A DNA stretch of 64,000 nucleotides, from NCBI GenBank assembly GCA_034437515.1, contig DAOTTX010000140.1:10221-74220 (forward strand), read 5' to 3'. How positions within the stretch are numbered: position 1 is the first letter of the stretch; each line of letters starts with the position of its first letter. A program made the translations under genes and the position numbers. Under the pieces are notes generated by a model that was given only the letters and a program-made list of their open reading frames with translations, was not told the DNA's origin and searched no databases. Below, in pieces: positions 34,101 to 49,100 of this stretch. The stretch is from DAOTTX01 sp034437515. Lineage in GTDB: Bacteria > Chloroflexota > Anaerolineae > Aggregatilineales > Phototrophicaceae.

Positions 34101-37100
34101 ACACCAACACGAACGCCTCACCCTATCGCGTCGAGGGCGGCCCGAACGTCTATAACGGCAACTTTAGCGGCACCAACACGACCGACGCGCCCAACGCGAT
34201 CTTCGCGCAGGAACGCTGGGACAATGCCCCGCTCCCGAATATGACCTGGGCCTTCCCGGTGGATGCAGGTGATTACGAACTGCGCCTGTACTTCGCGGAG
34301 GCGTACAACGGTGCCAAGAGTATCGGCTCGCGTCAGTTTAACGTCGATGTCGAAGGTACCCGCGTGCTGACCAATTTCGACCAGTTTGCAGAAGCGGCTG
34401 CCGAAAGCGGCAACGGCGCGAACAGCCTCATGCGTGCCTTCCCGGTGAGCATCACCGGCACGGGTGAAGCCATCGACATCATGTTATCGCACGGCAGTGC
34501 CGATAACCCGGCGATCAAGGGTATCGAGATCGTTCCGCTGAACGTGAGCTTTAACGGCGTGGTCGAGGCTGACCCGGCGAGCCATGACTTCGGCGCGTGG
34601 AACCAGGGCGCGACTTCCGATGCGCAGACGTTCATCATCAACAACCTGGGTGAAGCCGGTGACGATGTGATCACCGTGACTGACGTGAACATCGTCGGGG
34701 ATACACCCGACTTCGCAACGAATTTCAGCGGCCCGGAGAGCATCAACCCCGGTAGCTTTGTAACCTTCGACGTGACCTTCACCCCCACCGCCGGTGGTGA
34801 GAAGACCGCGACCCTTGAAGTCATCCACGACGGGGAGAACTCCCCGGTATTGATCGACCTCATCGGTACCAACATCGCGCCGACCAGTAGCCTGGTCGCC
34901 AACCCGACCAACGTGGACTTCGGCCTGGAGCAAGTCAACACGACCTCCGCGCCGCAGACCATCACGCTGAGCAACACCGGTGCATTGAGTGACCCGGAAG
35001 TCGAGATCACCGCCGTGACCATCACCGGCGCGGATGCAGGCGACTTCGCCTACACCTTCACCGTCCCGGCGACCGTTATCCAGCAGAGCGATGTGACCAT
35101 CGACGTGACCTACACCCCCACAACCGAGGGTGACAAGGCCGCTAACCTGGTCGTGACGCACGACGGCGACAACTCCCCGACCACCATCGCCCTGACCGGG
35201 CAGGTGGACGCGAGCAACAGCCCGTACATCACGGAAGTTAATCCGCTCGACGGCGAAACCAACGTCAGCCGCTCGGCGGGTGTCGCTGCGGCGGTCTTCC
35301 TGCCGACATCGGGTGAGGGCGTCAGCGTAGATTCGATGAACCCGTCTAACGCCATGCTCTACCAGACGAACAACAACGTTGCGGTGCCGGTGGATTACGG
35401 CACCAGCGGTGGCGCGGATGTGATTATCCTCCAGCCGACCACCTTGCTGGCACCCAACACCAACTACACCTTTGAGATCACCAGTGGTGTGACCGATACC
35501 GCCGGGAACCCCTTCCTGCCGTTTAGATCGACCTTTACCACCGGTACGGACACGGGCGATGCGCCCATCCCCGGTGTGGAATTCGAGCAGGTATTTTCTG
35601 GCGCGGCCCCCGGTGGTTATACCAGCATTGAAATCGGCCCGGGTGGGCGGCTGTGGGCGGCAAGCGCCTACGGCACCGTGCATCGTTGGGACATCAACGC
35701 CAACGGTACGCTGGCGAACGAGGTCGTGATGAGCGACTTCGCCACGTCCCCGGCGACCACGCGCACACTCATCGGCCTGGACTTCGACCCGCGCTCAACG
35801 GCGGCGGAGCCGATCCTATGGCTGACAACCGGCTTCCCGGCTTTCGACGACGCGCCGCACTTCAGCAGTACGCTGAGCAAGTACAGCGGCACGGATGTCG
35901 GCGGCACCGGTGAAAGCTGGCTGCGCGAAGACATGGTTGTCGGTCTGCCGCGTTCCGTGCGTGACCACATGACCAACAGTGTGGTCTTCGGCCCGGATGG
36001 GGCGATGTACATCACACAGGGCAGCATCAGCGCGATGGGTGACCGTGACACCGCCTGGGGTGAGGAGCCGGAAGTGCTGCTCAGCTCCGCCGTGCTGCGT
36101 GTCGATGTCGGCCTGCTGGAAAGCTACTACACCGCTAACGGCCCGCTCGACGTGACCACCGGTACACCGCTGTTCAGTGGTGACCTGCGCGACGAGGATA
36201 ACTACGGCCTGGGTGACCCTGAACTGGATAGCACCTACTACAACCCACAGGCTGCCAATGCCCCGCTGACGCTCTACGCGACCGGTGTGCGTAACGCCTT
36301 CGACCTGGTGTGGCACAGCAACGGTGAACTCTACGTGCCGACCAACGGCTCCGCTGCGAACGGTGTGGTACCGGGTACTCCGGCGACCCTGCCGAACGCC
36401 TGTGATAGCCGCATTGACGACGAACTCTACGGTCCCTACACCGGCCCTAGCGTGGCCCAGGCCGTCGTGCCGACCACGCAGGACGACCTGCTGTTCCGCA
36501 TTGACGAAGGTGGCTACTACGGGCACCCGAACCCGACCCGCTGTGAGTGGGTGATGACCGGCGGTAACCCGACCATCAACCCTGACCCCGGTCAGAACGG
36601 TGACCATTACCCGGTCGGCACCGCACCAGACCGCAACTATCGCGGCATTACCTTTAATTTTGAGAACAACAAATCCCCGAACGGCTCGATTGAGTACCGT
36701 AGCGACACCTTCGGCGGTGCGCTTAAGGGACAAATTCTGGTCACGCGCTACAGCATCGGTAACGACATTATCGTGCTGCAACCCAGCGCCAATGGTCAGA
36801 GTATTGTCAACGCTTCGGCGAACATCCCCGGTATGGAAGGCTTCTATAAGCCGCTGGATGTCATCGAAGACATGAACAACGGCAACCTGTACGTGGTCGA
36901 GTTCGGGCGGGAAAACGACCCCAGCAACATCACGCTGCTGCGTCCGGTCAACCCGAACCAGGCCGCGATTGAGGTCACGCCGGAGGCGCTCTACTTCAAT
37001 GATGACGCCGACGGACAACCCAGCCCCGCGCAAGACATCACCATCAGCAACATCGGTCAGGCCCAGTTGAACCTGAGTTCACTGACGATGGCCGGGCCAT

Positions 37101-40100
37101 TCCAGATCGTCGGGCCGCAGCCGACCAGCGTGCCGGTTGGCGGTTCCGTCACCGTGAGCGTGGCCTTTAACCCCACCGTCGAGGGTGTCCAGAGTGGCTC
37201 CCTGACCATCGTCAGTAACGACCAGACCGACCCGGTCATCGTCGTCACGCTGCGCGGTGTCGGCGTGGCGGGTGAGCCGTCGCTCCAGTGGATCGTCGAT
37301 ACCTACAACATCCCGGTCAACGTCGGCGACGACAACCCGGCGACCAATCCCATCCACAGCGCGGACTACAACGAACCGCTGCTCGGTCAGGAACTGCCGA
37401 TTACCACCTTCGAGAAGGCAGGTGCCGGTGATGTGACCGTCGAGGTTTTGAGTGTGTTCGGCCCGGATGCAACCCCGGTCAGCACAGTCGGTTGGTACAC
37501 CGCCGGTGATGCCAACGCCAAGAACGCCCTGTTTAGTGTTGACCAGGGCAGTGCCCAGACGCTGAACCCGGCGCTGACCGCGCTGGACGGCGGCACGGGA
37601 CTGAGCTTTGACCCCGGCACAACCGAATTCGGCTTCTACAGCGTGTGGACGTTCTTCGGGGATCGTGAAATCTTCAGTGAGGAAGACCTGACCACCTACG
37701 CGGGCAAGCTGCCCTATCAGGTGCGCGTCTATCCGCTGCGGGATGGCGCGGGCCTCGTCCCGAACGCTTACGTCATCGCCACTGAAGAGACCAACAGCGG
37801 CTTTGACTTTCAGGACGTGGTGTTTATCGTCCGTAACGTCAATCCCGGTTCCTCCGGTGCTGGCTTGCTGGAAATCTCCCCGGCGGCACCGATGCGCTTT
37901 AGCGACCCGGTCGGCGGTGGGGCCAGCCCGGCACAAACGCTGACCATCAACAACGTCAGTGGTGTGGATGTCAACATCAGCAACATGACGGTCAACGGGC
38001 CGTTCCAGATCACCTCGACCGAACCGACGCAGATACTCGCCGGGCAGTCCGTCACAGTGGACATCGCCTTCGCGCCGACCGTCGCCGGCCCGGTCACGGG
38101 TGAACTCAACATCGTCAACGACTCCGCGACCCCGGCCATCAGTTACACGCTGCGCGGCCTGGGCACCAGCGGAGAGCCGTCCTTACAATGGGTGCTGGAT
38201 GTCTACGGCATCAACCTGGACGCCGGCGACGATGACCCGTCAACACCGGTCATCAACAGTGACGCTGGCGCGGCTGCTGGCTTGTTCCTGGGTGACGAAG
38301 TCCGCATCCAACAATTTGAGAAATCCGGCAGTGAAAATGTGACCATCGAGCCGCTGGCGGTCTACGCCAACAACGGCAACCCGGTCAGCACGGCAGGCTG
38401 GTATCGCCCGTCCAACCCTGGCAACCGTCAGGCATTGTTCACTGTCGATCAAAACAGCGACCAGACCATCAGCGTTGCCACAACGGGTGTGAACTCGTTC
38501 AACCCCGGCAGCGGTGCATTCGGCCTGTACACCCAATGGACGTACAACAACCGCGTGGTCTTCGGTGAGGACAGCCGCAACACCTTTAGTGCTGCGCTGC
38601 CACATCATGCCCGGGTTTACCCGCTCAAGGACGGCGGCGGTACGATCATTCCGAACGCCTACGTCGTCGCTTTCGAAGCGGATACCGACGTCCCCGAATA
38701 CAACGACATGGTCTACATCGTCCGCAACGTACGTCCGTCATCGAACAACGCCAGCGGCATCGTGTTTGAGAACCTGGATTGGCAGACGCTCAACAGCCTC
38801 AACATCCCGCAGATGGCTTGGGTGAACACCTGGCTTTCCATGAGCCGTGTCGATAACGACAACAACGCCGACCTCATCATGCACGAGGTCACCACGCTGC
38901 GCGTCCACAACTACGGCGCGAATACGCTGACCCTGAATAACGTCAGCATCGCGGATACGGCCCGGTTCATCTTGCCGGATGCCAACGACATCGCCCCGAT
39001 TGACATCTTGCCCGGTGCCTTCCATGACATCGAAGTGCAGTTCATCGAGGAAAGCGGCGATAAGGGGCTGCGCCAATCTACGCTGACCATTCAGTCCAAC
39101 GACCCGGCACAACCCAACGCGGCGATTATGCTGGTGGGTGCCTACACCTATGATCGTGGTGGTGCCTTTGAGGTCACTGCACCGCAGATCCAGAATGTGT
39201 TCGGTTATACCGCACCGATGGAATTCCCTTTCGGCTCCGAATACGAAGCTAAGGGCGATGAAGTCCTCTCCCCGCTGTGGGAACGCATGGATCCGAACGA
39301 ACCGATCTACGTGCGCCAGCTTGTTGCCTATCACGGCCCTAACCCGAATACCTTCCGTATCCGTGATGCGGACAGCGGCAACGGCACGTTGCGGCACCAC
39401 GAAGACGCCCCGCAGACCATTCTGCCGCCCATTGATGGTGACCCGAACAGCCCGACCGAGCGGTTCTTCTCCCCGACCGGCACCTTCAAGACGCAGGCCG
39501 CCAGCTATCAGAGCGATCACGGCATCCGCTGGGTGAACCAGGGCGATAGCGACCGTCACGCGGTGCGCTTCTGGCCCATCCGTGACCGTGAAGGCGTGCT
39601 GGTGCCGGGTGCCTTCTTCATGATCCAGGACTTCGTCGGTAATGGTTGCGGCGCGGGGAGTGCGAACTGTGACTACAATGACAACATCTATCTGATTACC
39701 AATATCCAACCGGCAGACGACCCGACCTACGACATCACGCACTTCACTGACATTGCGGTCGAGATCGTCGAAAACGAAGACCCGGTGCTGCTGGGTGATG
39801 ACATCGTCTACAACGTCAGCGCGGTGAACAACAGCCTCTACAAGGCCGAAAACGTCACGCTGAACTTCCAGCTCCCGGCGAACGCCAACTTCGTTTCCGC
39901 CCTGCCGGAAGTGGGCAACTGCACGCTCAACGGTGGCGCGGTGGACTGCACCTTCGGCAACATCCTCGGTGAGCAGCGCGTCTCCGCACAGATCGTGGTG
40001 ACGCCGCAAAGCGGCGGCCCGCGCAGTGTGACGGCGACCGTCGCCACGACGACCAATGAGGACATCCTCGCGGATAACACATTGGTCGAAGAGACGATGG

Positions 40101-43100
40101 TGCTTGACCCACTCAACCTGCCGGCTTCACTGACAGTGGTCAAGGATGCCGACCCGAACAGCGATACGCAGTTCGACTTTAGCGGTGACATGGGCGTGTT
40201 CTCGCTCATCGATGACGGCACCCTGGCCCCGCAATGGCAGGTGGCGATCAACTTCACCACGCTTGACAGCGCCGCCCCTGTCGGTTATGACATCTCCGAC
40301 GACGGCGCGGCCTATGGTACCGATGGACGTTACGGCTGGCTTAAGCTCAGCGACGACGTCCCCACCCGTGTGGACGCTAACGCCCGCAATCGCGGTGGCA
40401 CACCGGAAGACCGCAACACGCTCATCCATATGCAGTTCCAGGACTGCTGCCTCGGCTCACCGAACCCCGGTGTCTACGAGACGGTTTACTGGCGCTATGA
40501 CCTGCCCAACGGCATGTATCGCGTCACGGCTGGTGTGGGTGACCCGCAGAACGAGAACAGCACACATGTGATCCGTGCCGAAGGTGTGGAAGTGGTCAAC
40601 GCTGCCAACACCCGCTTCGCGGAAGGTTCCGCGATGGTTGAGGTGACCGACGGCAGCCTGACGATTGACCCCATCGGCGGCAACAACACCAAAATCCTGT
40701 ACCTCATGATCGAAGGCGACTTCATCGAGCAGAACCGGATCACCTTCCCATTCGTGGATGCCGGGACGTACACCCTGATCGAAGACGCCGCCATCGGCTG
40801 GTCGCTGGATAGCGTGGTCTGCGCAGGCGCAGCCACCCCGGCGATTAACATCACCGACGGTGTCGCGGTCACGCTCGACCAGAACGAAGACGTGACCTGC
40901 ACCTTCCTCAACCAGCCGATTGACGAACCGGCGATTGACATCCGCAAATCACCGGATGTGCAGGAAGTGCCGCTGAATAGCGATGTCGAGTTCACCATCA
41001 CGGTGACCAACATCGGCACCGAAGATCTGACCAGCGTTACCGTTAGTGACCCGCTCACGCCGGATTGTGACGCGACCATCGGCACGCTCGTGGTTGGTGC
41101 GACGGAAACCTACACTTGCACCGCCCCGGCAGTGACCGAAGGCTTCACCAATACCGCTAACGTCACCGGCACGCCGCCCGTCGGCGCAGCCGTGACCGAC
41201 AGTGACACCGCCGAGGTCACCATGGTGGTGCCGGGTGTCAGCATCCAAAAGACCCCCAACAGCCAGTCCGTGACCAGCGGCAGCGATGTGGACTTTGACA
41301 TCCGCGTGGAAAACACCGGTGATGCCGCCTTCGAGAGTGTGCTCGTCACCGACGCGGCAACCCCGGCCTGTGACGCCGATCTCGGCACGATGCAACCGGG
41401 TGCTGTGGAAGTCTATACCTGTACCGCGACCAACGTTACCGAGACGTTCACCAACGTCGCGGTGGTCGATGCGCAACTGCTCGGCGGCACCACGCTGACC
41501 GCGCAGGACAGCGCCGTCGTCGTGCTGGACGGTGTCTCCTATGGTACGCCGCTCTACCGCGTCAACGCGGGTGGCCCGCTGGTCGCCGCGACTGATGGCG
41601 GCCCGGATTGGTCAGCCAACACCGGTGACAACGTCGCCGCCAACGCCTACCCCTGGCTGAACGAAGGCAGCAACGACAGCGGCCCCAACAACGCCGTGAC
41701 CAACCGTGACGGCACCGTCCCGGCCTACGTGCCGCAGGCGATCTTCATCCACGAACGTTGGGACCCGGATGATGCCCCCAATATGCAATGGGACTTCGCC
41801 GTTGATGCCGGCCAGACCTACGAACTGCGCCTGTACTTCGCCAACGGCTGCGCCTGCACTGACCAGGTCGGTGAGCGCATCTTCGACTACGAAGTCGAGG
41901 GCACGCGCATCGAAGACTACGACATCGTCGCTGACGTCGGTCACAACACCGGCACAATGAAGACCTTCCTCATCGAGAACAGCGATGGCAACATCGACAT
42001 CGACTTCTTCCATGGCGTGCAGAACACGCTCATCAACGGTATTGAGATCGTCCCGGTCACCCCGGTGGCTGCGGCGGCGCTCTCCGCGACCCCTAGCTCG
42101 GTCGAATTCGGTCAATTCGAGATCGGTGACCCGGCGGCAACCGTCCCGGTCACGCTCAAGAATGAGGCCGCTGTGGGCGGTGGTGCGCTGGTCATCAGTA
42201 ACATCAACATCACCGGCGTGGACGCCGCCGACTTTGACGCTGACCAGACCGGCACGTTGAGCATCGAGCTGCAACCGCAGCAAACCACCACGCTGAACGT
42301 GTCCTTCGACCCGGCGACGGTTGGTAGCAAATCCGCCAGCCTGGAACTGGTTCACAACGGCGGCAATGGCCCGACGCTGACGGTCTTCCTGACCGGGCAA
42401 GCCATCCCGCCACAGCTCCCTGACCTGCTGTTCGACCCCGATGGGTTGACCTTCAGCGTGGTTGAGGGCGGCAATGTGGATAGCAGCCTCGTGCAGATTT
42501 TCACCAGCGGCGACACCGCCAACTACACCATCGACCTGAGCAGCGCCCCGGCCTGGATCAACATCCCGGCAGGTCAACTGACAGGCACGGCTTCGGATGT
42601 CTCTCTGACGAACATCGAAGTGGGTGTAGATAGCACCGGCCTCGCGCCGAACGTCTATAACTACAACGTCGTGGCGACCGCCGCCGGTTACGATGACGGC
42701 TTGCTGCCGGTCACGATGGTTGTGCTGCCGCTGCAATACACGGTAGACGCCAGCACCGACGGCAACGGCACCATCAGCCCGTCCGGCATCTTCCAGGTGG
42801 GCGCGGGTGATGACGTCGAGTTCACCATCACGCCGGATGTCGGCTTCGCGCTGGACGAACTACTGGTCAACGGCGCACCGGTGACCGTCACCGACGACAC
42901 CTACACACTGGCAGGCGTCAGCGAGGACACCACTGTCGTGGCGAACTTCCTCGCGCTGACCCCTTACCAGATCACCGGTACGGCCGGGCCGAACGGCACG
43001 ATTGATCCGTCCGGCACTTTCACCGCCTACGAGGGCGATAACGTCGAGTTCACCATCACACCGAACCCCGGCTTCATCATCGCAGGGGTCACGGTCAACG

Positions 43101-46100
43101 GTGCTGGGCAACCGCTCCCGGCAGGCAACATCTTCACGCTGGAAAATGTCAGCGAAGACGCGACCGTCATGGTCACCTTTGGTCAGAGCGACCAGGCACA
43201 GATCACGGCGGGTGTCGTGGGTGGCGTCGGCGGTACCATCAACCCCGCCGGTACCTTCCTGGTTGACCTCGGCACCGATGTTGAGTTCACCGTCACACCC
43301 GATATTGGCTTCATCATCGACGAACTGACGGTCAACGGCACGCCGGTCACGCTGGCGGGCAACACCTACCTGCTGGAAAATATCAGCGAAGATAGCGAAG
43401 TGCTGATTAGCTTCCAGACCGTCCCGACCTATGACATCACCATCACGGCGGGTGCGGGCGGTAGCATTGCCCCTGCTGGCACCGGCGGTGTGCTGACGGT
43501 CAACGAAAACGAGACCCCGCAGTTCACCATCACGGCGGATGCGGGCTACTTGATCGGCGATGTGTTGGTCAACGGCGTCTCTGAGGGTGCCATCACGACT
43601 TACAACTTCGCCCCGGTCACCGCAGACCAGACCATCGAAGCGACCTTCATCTCCGCCTCCGGCTCCATCACCGTCGTCAAGAACGCGGTGCCGGATGACC
43701 CGGCGCAAGGCTTCGACTTCAGCATCACGGGTGGCGGTGTCAACGAAAGTGCCACACTGATCGACGACGGCACGGTCGCCGGGACGTTCAGCGCGAGCGT
43801 GAACTTCCAGCCGAACGACGGGCAAGACATCCCCACCGGGTACACCATCGACTTCGGCGCGGCCTACGCGGATCGTGGCAACGGTTACACCTACGGCTGG
43901 GTGGATACGACCGCCGGTGCCCCGGTGGATCTAACCGCGCTGCCGCGTCGTCGTGCCTCCTCGCAGACCGACCCGCGTCTGGAAACCTACATGCACATGG
44001 AACACCCGACACAGGCGGACGGCTTCTGGGAAATCGAAGTCCCCAACGGCCTGTACGAGGTGACCGTCGCCGTCGGTGATCCGTTCGGCGGTGGTGAAGT
44101 CCATCGCATCAACATCGAGGGCAACAACGTCATCAATGACTACGTGCCCTTCGGCAGCAGCGGCTCCAACACTAAACACGCAATTGCGACCGGCATCATC
44201 CAGGTCAGCGACGGTTTGATGACCTTCGACTGGCTGGGCAGTGTCGCCGCAGAGAACACCAAGATCAACTACGTGACCATCGACAGCATCCAGCTTGAGA
44301 CGAGCAATATCGCCATTGTCTCCGGCTTGCTGAGTGGTACCTACACCGTGACCGAAACCGTCCCGGCAGGTTGGGCGATGAACGATATCGTCTGCACCGG
44401 TGCGGAAACGATCACGACCGATACGGCGAGCGCCTCCGCGACGGTGACCATCACCGGTGGTGAGCAGGTGCGCTGTGAATTCGTCAACACGACGGTAACC
44501 ACCGGCAATACCCCGCCGGAATTCACCAGCACTCCGGTTGAAACCGCGACGGAAGGCACGCTCTACACCTATAGCGTCACCGCCACCGACGCCGACACCG
44601 GCGACACACTGACCATCAGTGAAGCGGCGGCACTCCCGGCCTGGCTGGCACTGACGACGACCGGCAACGGTACCGCCACACTGGAAGGCACACCGGGCGC
44701 GGCTGATGTGGGCGACCACTTCATCCAACTCCAGGTGAGCGACACGCAAGATGTGGACACGCAGAGCTTCATCATCACGGTGAACCCGCTGCCGCCCACC
44801 GACTGCTCACCGTACTCACCGGAACTGTGTAACACGGTTCAGATCGACGTGACGACCGATGTCTGCCTGACGTTCGACGCCGCTGGCGCGGGCCTGGCAG
44901 GGACGGGCTTCACCATGGTCGATCCGGCGTCCGCACGGTTGACCACACCGAGTAACCCGGCAGTCCCCGGCTACGAGCCGAGCCTGCTGGCGCTCAACGC
45001 GGGTGAACTGGTGCTGAAGACCACACCGGGCATCCAGTACCTGAACAACGCCCAGACCAGCAACACTAACTCGCTAGTCAACGGCCTGGGTGTCGGCTTC
45101 GATGCCAGCACGCCGTTCGTCCTCTCCACCACGCTGGTACAACCGGCCATCCCCGCACCCAAGCAAGGGCAGCAGGCGGGTGTCTGGTTCGGCCTCAACG
45201 AAGACCAGTACGTTAAGGTCATCGTGGAGCAGGACGGCAACGTTCAGATCGCCGTCGAGACCTTCACCGGCGGGGTACTGGCGTTCGAGGCGATTAACAG
45301 CAGCAACACGACCGGCCTGATCCCGAACCTGGGCACACAGACCGTCACGCTGCTGATGGAACTGAACCCGGCTACGTTCAGCGCGACCGGCTACTACAGC
45401 CTGGATGGTGGCGCAACCGTGACCGAGTTCGGCACCGTCGCCGTGCCGCAGAGCTACTTCGACGGCTTCGTGCTGCCGGACTTCACAACTGGCCCGGTCA
45501 GCTTCGGTGGTGTCTTCGGGACACACCGCAACGCCGGCGCATCGATTGATTTCCGCTTCGATGACTTCTGCATCCAACCGGGGCCGCTGGATAGCAACAC
45601 CGCGCCGGTGCAGACGGTCAACGCCACGTTGAACGTCAACGAAGGTGATGCGGAACTCATCACACAGACCAACCTGCGCTATACCGATGGTGAACAAACT
45701 GCCGCCGAAGTGACCTACACGGTTGCGACCGTCCCGGTCAACGGTACGCTGCTGCTGGGTGCAACCCCGCTGGTAGCCAGCGACACCTTCACCCAGGCGC
45801 AGATCAACAACGGACAGCTCAGCTACCAGCACGATGGCAGCGAGACCGCCTTCGACAGCTTCGACTTCACCGTGACGGATGGCTTCGTGACCGTGCCGCT
45901 GACGGACACATTCAACATCAACATCAACGCGGTCAACGACGACCCGACGCTAGTCACCAATGACCCGCTGATCGTCGCCGAAGCCGCCACCGGTACCATC
46001 GACAACAACCTGCTGGCGGCGCAGGACGACGATAACGTCGCCGCTGACCTGATCTACACGGTCACCACACTGCCGCAGCACGGCACGCTGTTCGTGGATG

Positions 46101-49100
46101 GCACACCGCTGGCAGCCAACGACAGCTTTACACAGGCCGATGTTGACAACAGCCTCGTGACCTACCAGCACGACGGCACCGAAGTCGTCGCGGATAGCTT
46201 TGACTTCGACCTGAGCGATAACGTCATCACGACGGCGCTGAGCGCGACGTTCATCATCAACATCGAGTTGGACAACGACACACCGTCGCAGGATTCCAAT
46301 CTGCCGCTGACCGTCGATGAGGGCGGCACCGGCACCATCGACAACAACCTGCTGCTCTACCTCGATACCGACAACACGGCGGTGGAACTGACCTTCACCG
46401 TCACGACCGAAACCGCCGAGGGGACGCTGTTCCTCGATGGAACGGCGCTGGTAGCCAACGATACGTTCACGCAAGCCGACATCAACAATAGCCTGCTGAC
46501 CTACACGCACAATGATGGTGAGGCCATCATCGACAGCTTCGAGTACGAACTGACGGACGGCAACCTCATCACGCCGCTGACCGATACGTTTGACATCAAC
46601 ATCAACAACATCAACGACGCACCGGTGATCGTCACGAACAGCACGCTCAACGCGCTGCGTGGTGCCACGACGGACATCACCACCGGCGAACTGTTCGTGG
46701 ATGATGTGGACAACTCCCCGTCGGAGATCTTCTTCACGGCGATCACCCTCCCGGCGAACGGCACGCTGGTGCTCAACGGTACCGCACTCGTCGCCAACGA
46801 CAGCTTCACGCAGGTGGACATCAACAACGGTGATCTGGCTTACCAACATGCCGGTGGCGCGGATGTTATCGACGACTTCGACTTTGAAGTGACCGACAAC
46901 CTCATCGCCACACCGCTGACCGGTACCTTCAACATCAACGTGCTGGAGAACACCGGCGTCCCGCAGATCGTCACCAACGAAATCTTGACGGTGGCAGAAG
47001 GCGCGACTGGTATCATCGGCACCGCACTGTTGGAGACGACCGACACCGAGCAGACAGCCGCCGAACTGACCTACACGGTCACCGCCAGCCCGGCGAACGG
47101 TACGCTGCTGCTGGCCGGCAACGCCGCCCAGACCTTCACGCAGGCCGACATCAACGCTGATCTGCTGGCCTATGAGCATAACGGCAGCGAAACCAACGCT
47201 GATAGCTTCGAGTTCGAGGTGAGCGACGGCGTGCTGACGACCAGCACCGCCGGTACGTTCATCATCAACATCACGTCGGAGAACGACGCACCGGTCATCA
47301 CCACCAACGCGATACTGACCGTCGTCGAAGGTGGCGCGGGTACCATCGACAACACCCTGCTGCTGGCAGAGGATGTCGATAACACCGCCGCCGAACTGAC
47401 CTTCACCGTCAGCACCCTGCCGATCAACGGTCAGGTGCTGGTGGACGGCGCAGCCCTCGTGGCGAACGGCACCTTCACCCAGGCACAGGTCGATGGCGAC
47501 CTCGTGACCTACCAGCACGACGGCACCGGCACCGTCGCCGACAGCTTCGTCTTCAGCGTGAGCGATGGCGATCTGGCAACGGCGGACGCGACCTTCAACA
47601 TCACCATCCTTGAGGAGAATGATGCCCCGGTCGCCGAAGACGACAGCGCGACGGTCGATGAAGGCGGCACGGTCACCATCGACGTGAGCGCCAACGACAC
47701 CGATGTGGACAGCACGGTGGATGCAAGCACCGTCACCATCGTGACCGCGCCGGTCAACGGCACGGCAACAGTCGATGCCAACGGTATTGTCACCTACACG
47801 CATGACGGCAGCGAGACGATCAGCGACAGCTTCACCTACACCGTCGATGACGACTTCGGCGCGACTTCTAACGCGGCGACGGTCACCATCACCGTGACGC
47901 CGGTCAACGACCTGCCGGAAGTGACCGTCAACGAAGGGCTGACGCTCGAAGTCGGGCAGACAGCCAACATCACCGCAGCTATGCTGGCGGCGACCGACAT
48001 CGATGACGATGCGGCGACCCTCAGCTTCAACGTGACGACGGCACCGGCAGATGGTACGTTGCTGGTGAACGGAGCGGCTGCTACCAGCTTCACGCAGGCG
48101 CAGCTCAACGTCGGTAACGTGGCTTACCAGCACACCGGCACCGCCCAGGGGACTGATAGCTTCATGTTCGCGGTGTTCGACGGCGAAGACACCACCATGT
48201 CCTTCACCTTCGAGATCACCATCATGAACACCACCAGCCCGATCCCGTTCGATCTGAGTGTGACCGGCAACCTGAACAGCTATCCGCTTGACCTGTACTA
48301 TAACTGGACGCATCGCATCAACGCGGGCGACACCACCGTGCCGGGTGACTGGTACAACGTGGTCGTCCTGCGGGACGGTGTGGTCACCATCGACGAATGG
48401 GCGGAAGCGAACACCATCTGTACCGGTGTGGACTGTACCCTGCGCTACCTGGACAAGACCCCGCCGTATGTCTTCGAGAGCGGCACCTACCAATGGTACG
48501 TGATCGCTTGGACGGAAACCTCGCCGGGGCAGTGGCAGAATGTCGCCAGTGAAGAAGCGACCTTCGACGTCAACGTACCGACCATCCAGCCCGTGAGCAA
48601 TGTTCAGGTGACGCCGAACCAGGGCCGCCCGACCATCTCCTGGGATAATGACCCGGCAGCGACCTGGTTCCAGATCTGGCTGGGCAACGGTCAGACCGAA
48701 GTCTTCTTCGACTGGGTGGAAAAGGCACCGGGCATGTGTGACGGCACACGTTGTAGCCTCACACCGGATGTGAACCCGCTGCCGGGCACCTACGACGTAT
48801 GGATGCGTGCCTGGGGGCCGACCGGCTTCAGCGGCGGTGGCATCGACGGCTGGCAAGGCCCGGCTTCGGTGACTATCTCCAACGCGACCGCTCCGCGCAT
48901 CTCGGCTGGCTTCGGTGCGAACGGCACATCCGGTGCGGTGAACATCACCTGGACGGGTGTCAACAACGCGACCTGGTACCGCATCTGGGTGGGGCACACC
49001 ATCGGCGGCGGTGACTACGCGACCGACCACTTCCAGTGGCATCGCTCCACCGACCTCGGTTGTGAGAACCCCGGCACTTGTACGCTGACCCTACCGCTCG

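Noticed and set aside
34484..37936. Long minus-strand frames (up to about 400 codons) under the ASH and propeller parts
   Set aside because: Same cause: shadows of the giant gene with no family signal.
45595..48235. CRISPR-like or DNA-level tandem array
   Set aside because: The repetition is at protein level (about 320 bp units, divergent DNA), inside one open frame.
45950..49042. A 1,030-codon open frame on the minus strand under the giant gene
   Set aside because: It is antisense to clear CSPG repeats and W/C modules, has no ribosome site and a repetitive, unstructured translation. It arises from the Asp/Thr/Asn-rich codon use of the plus strand.
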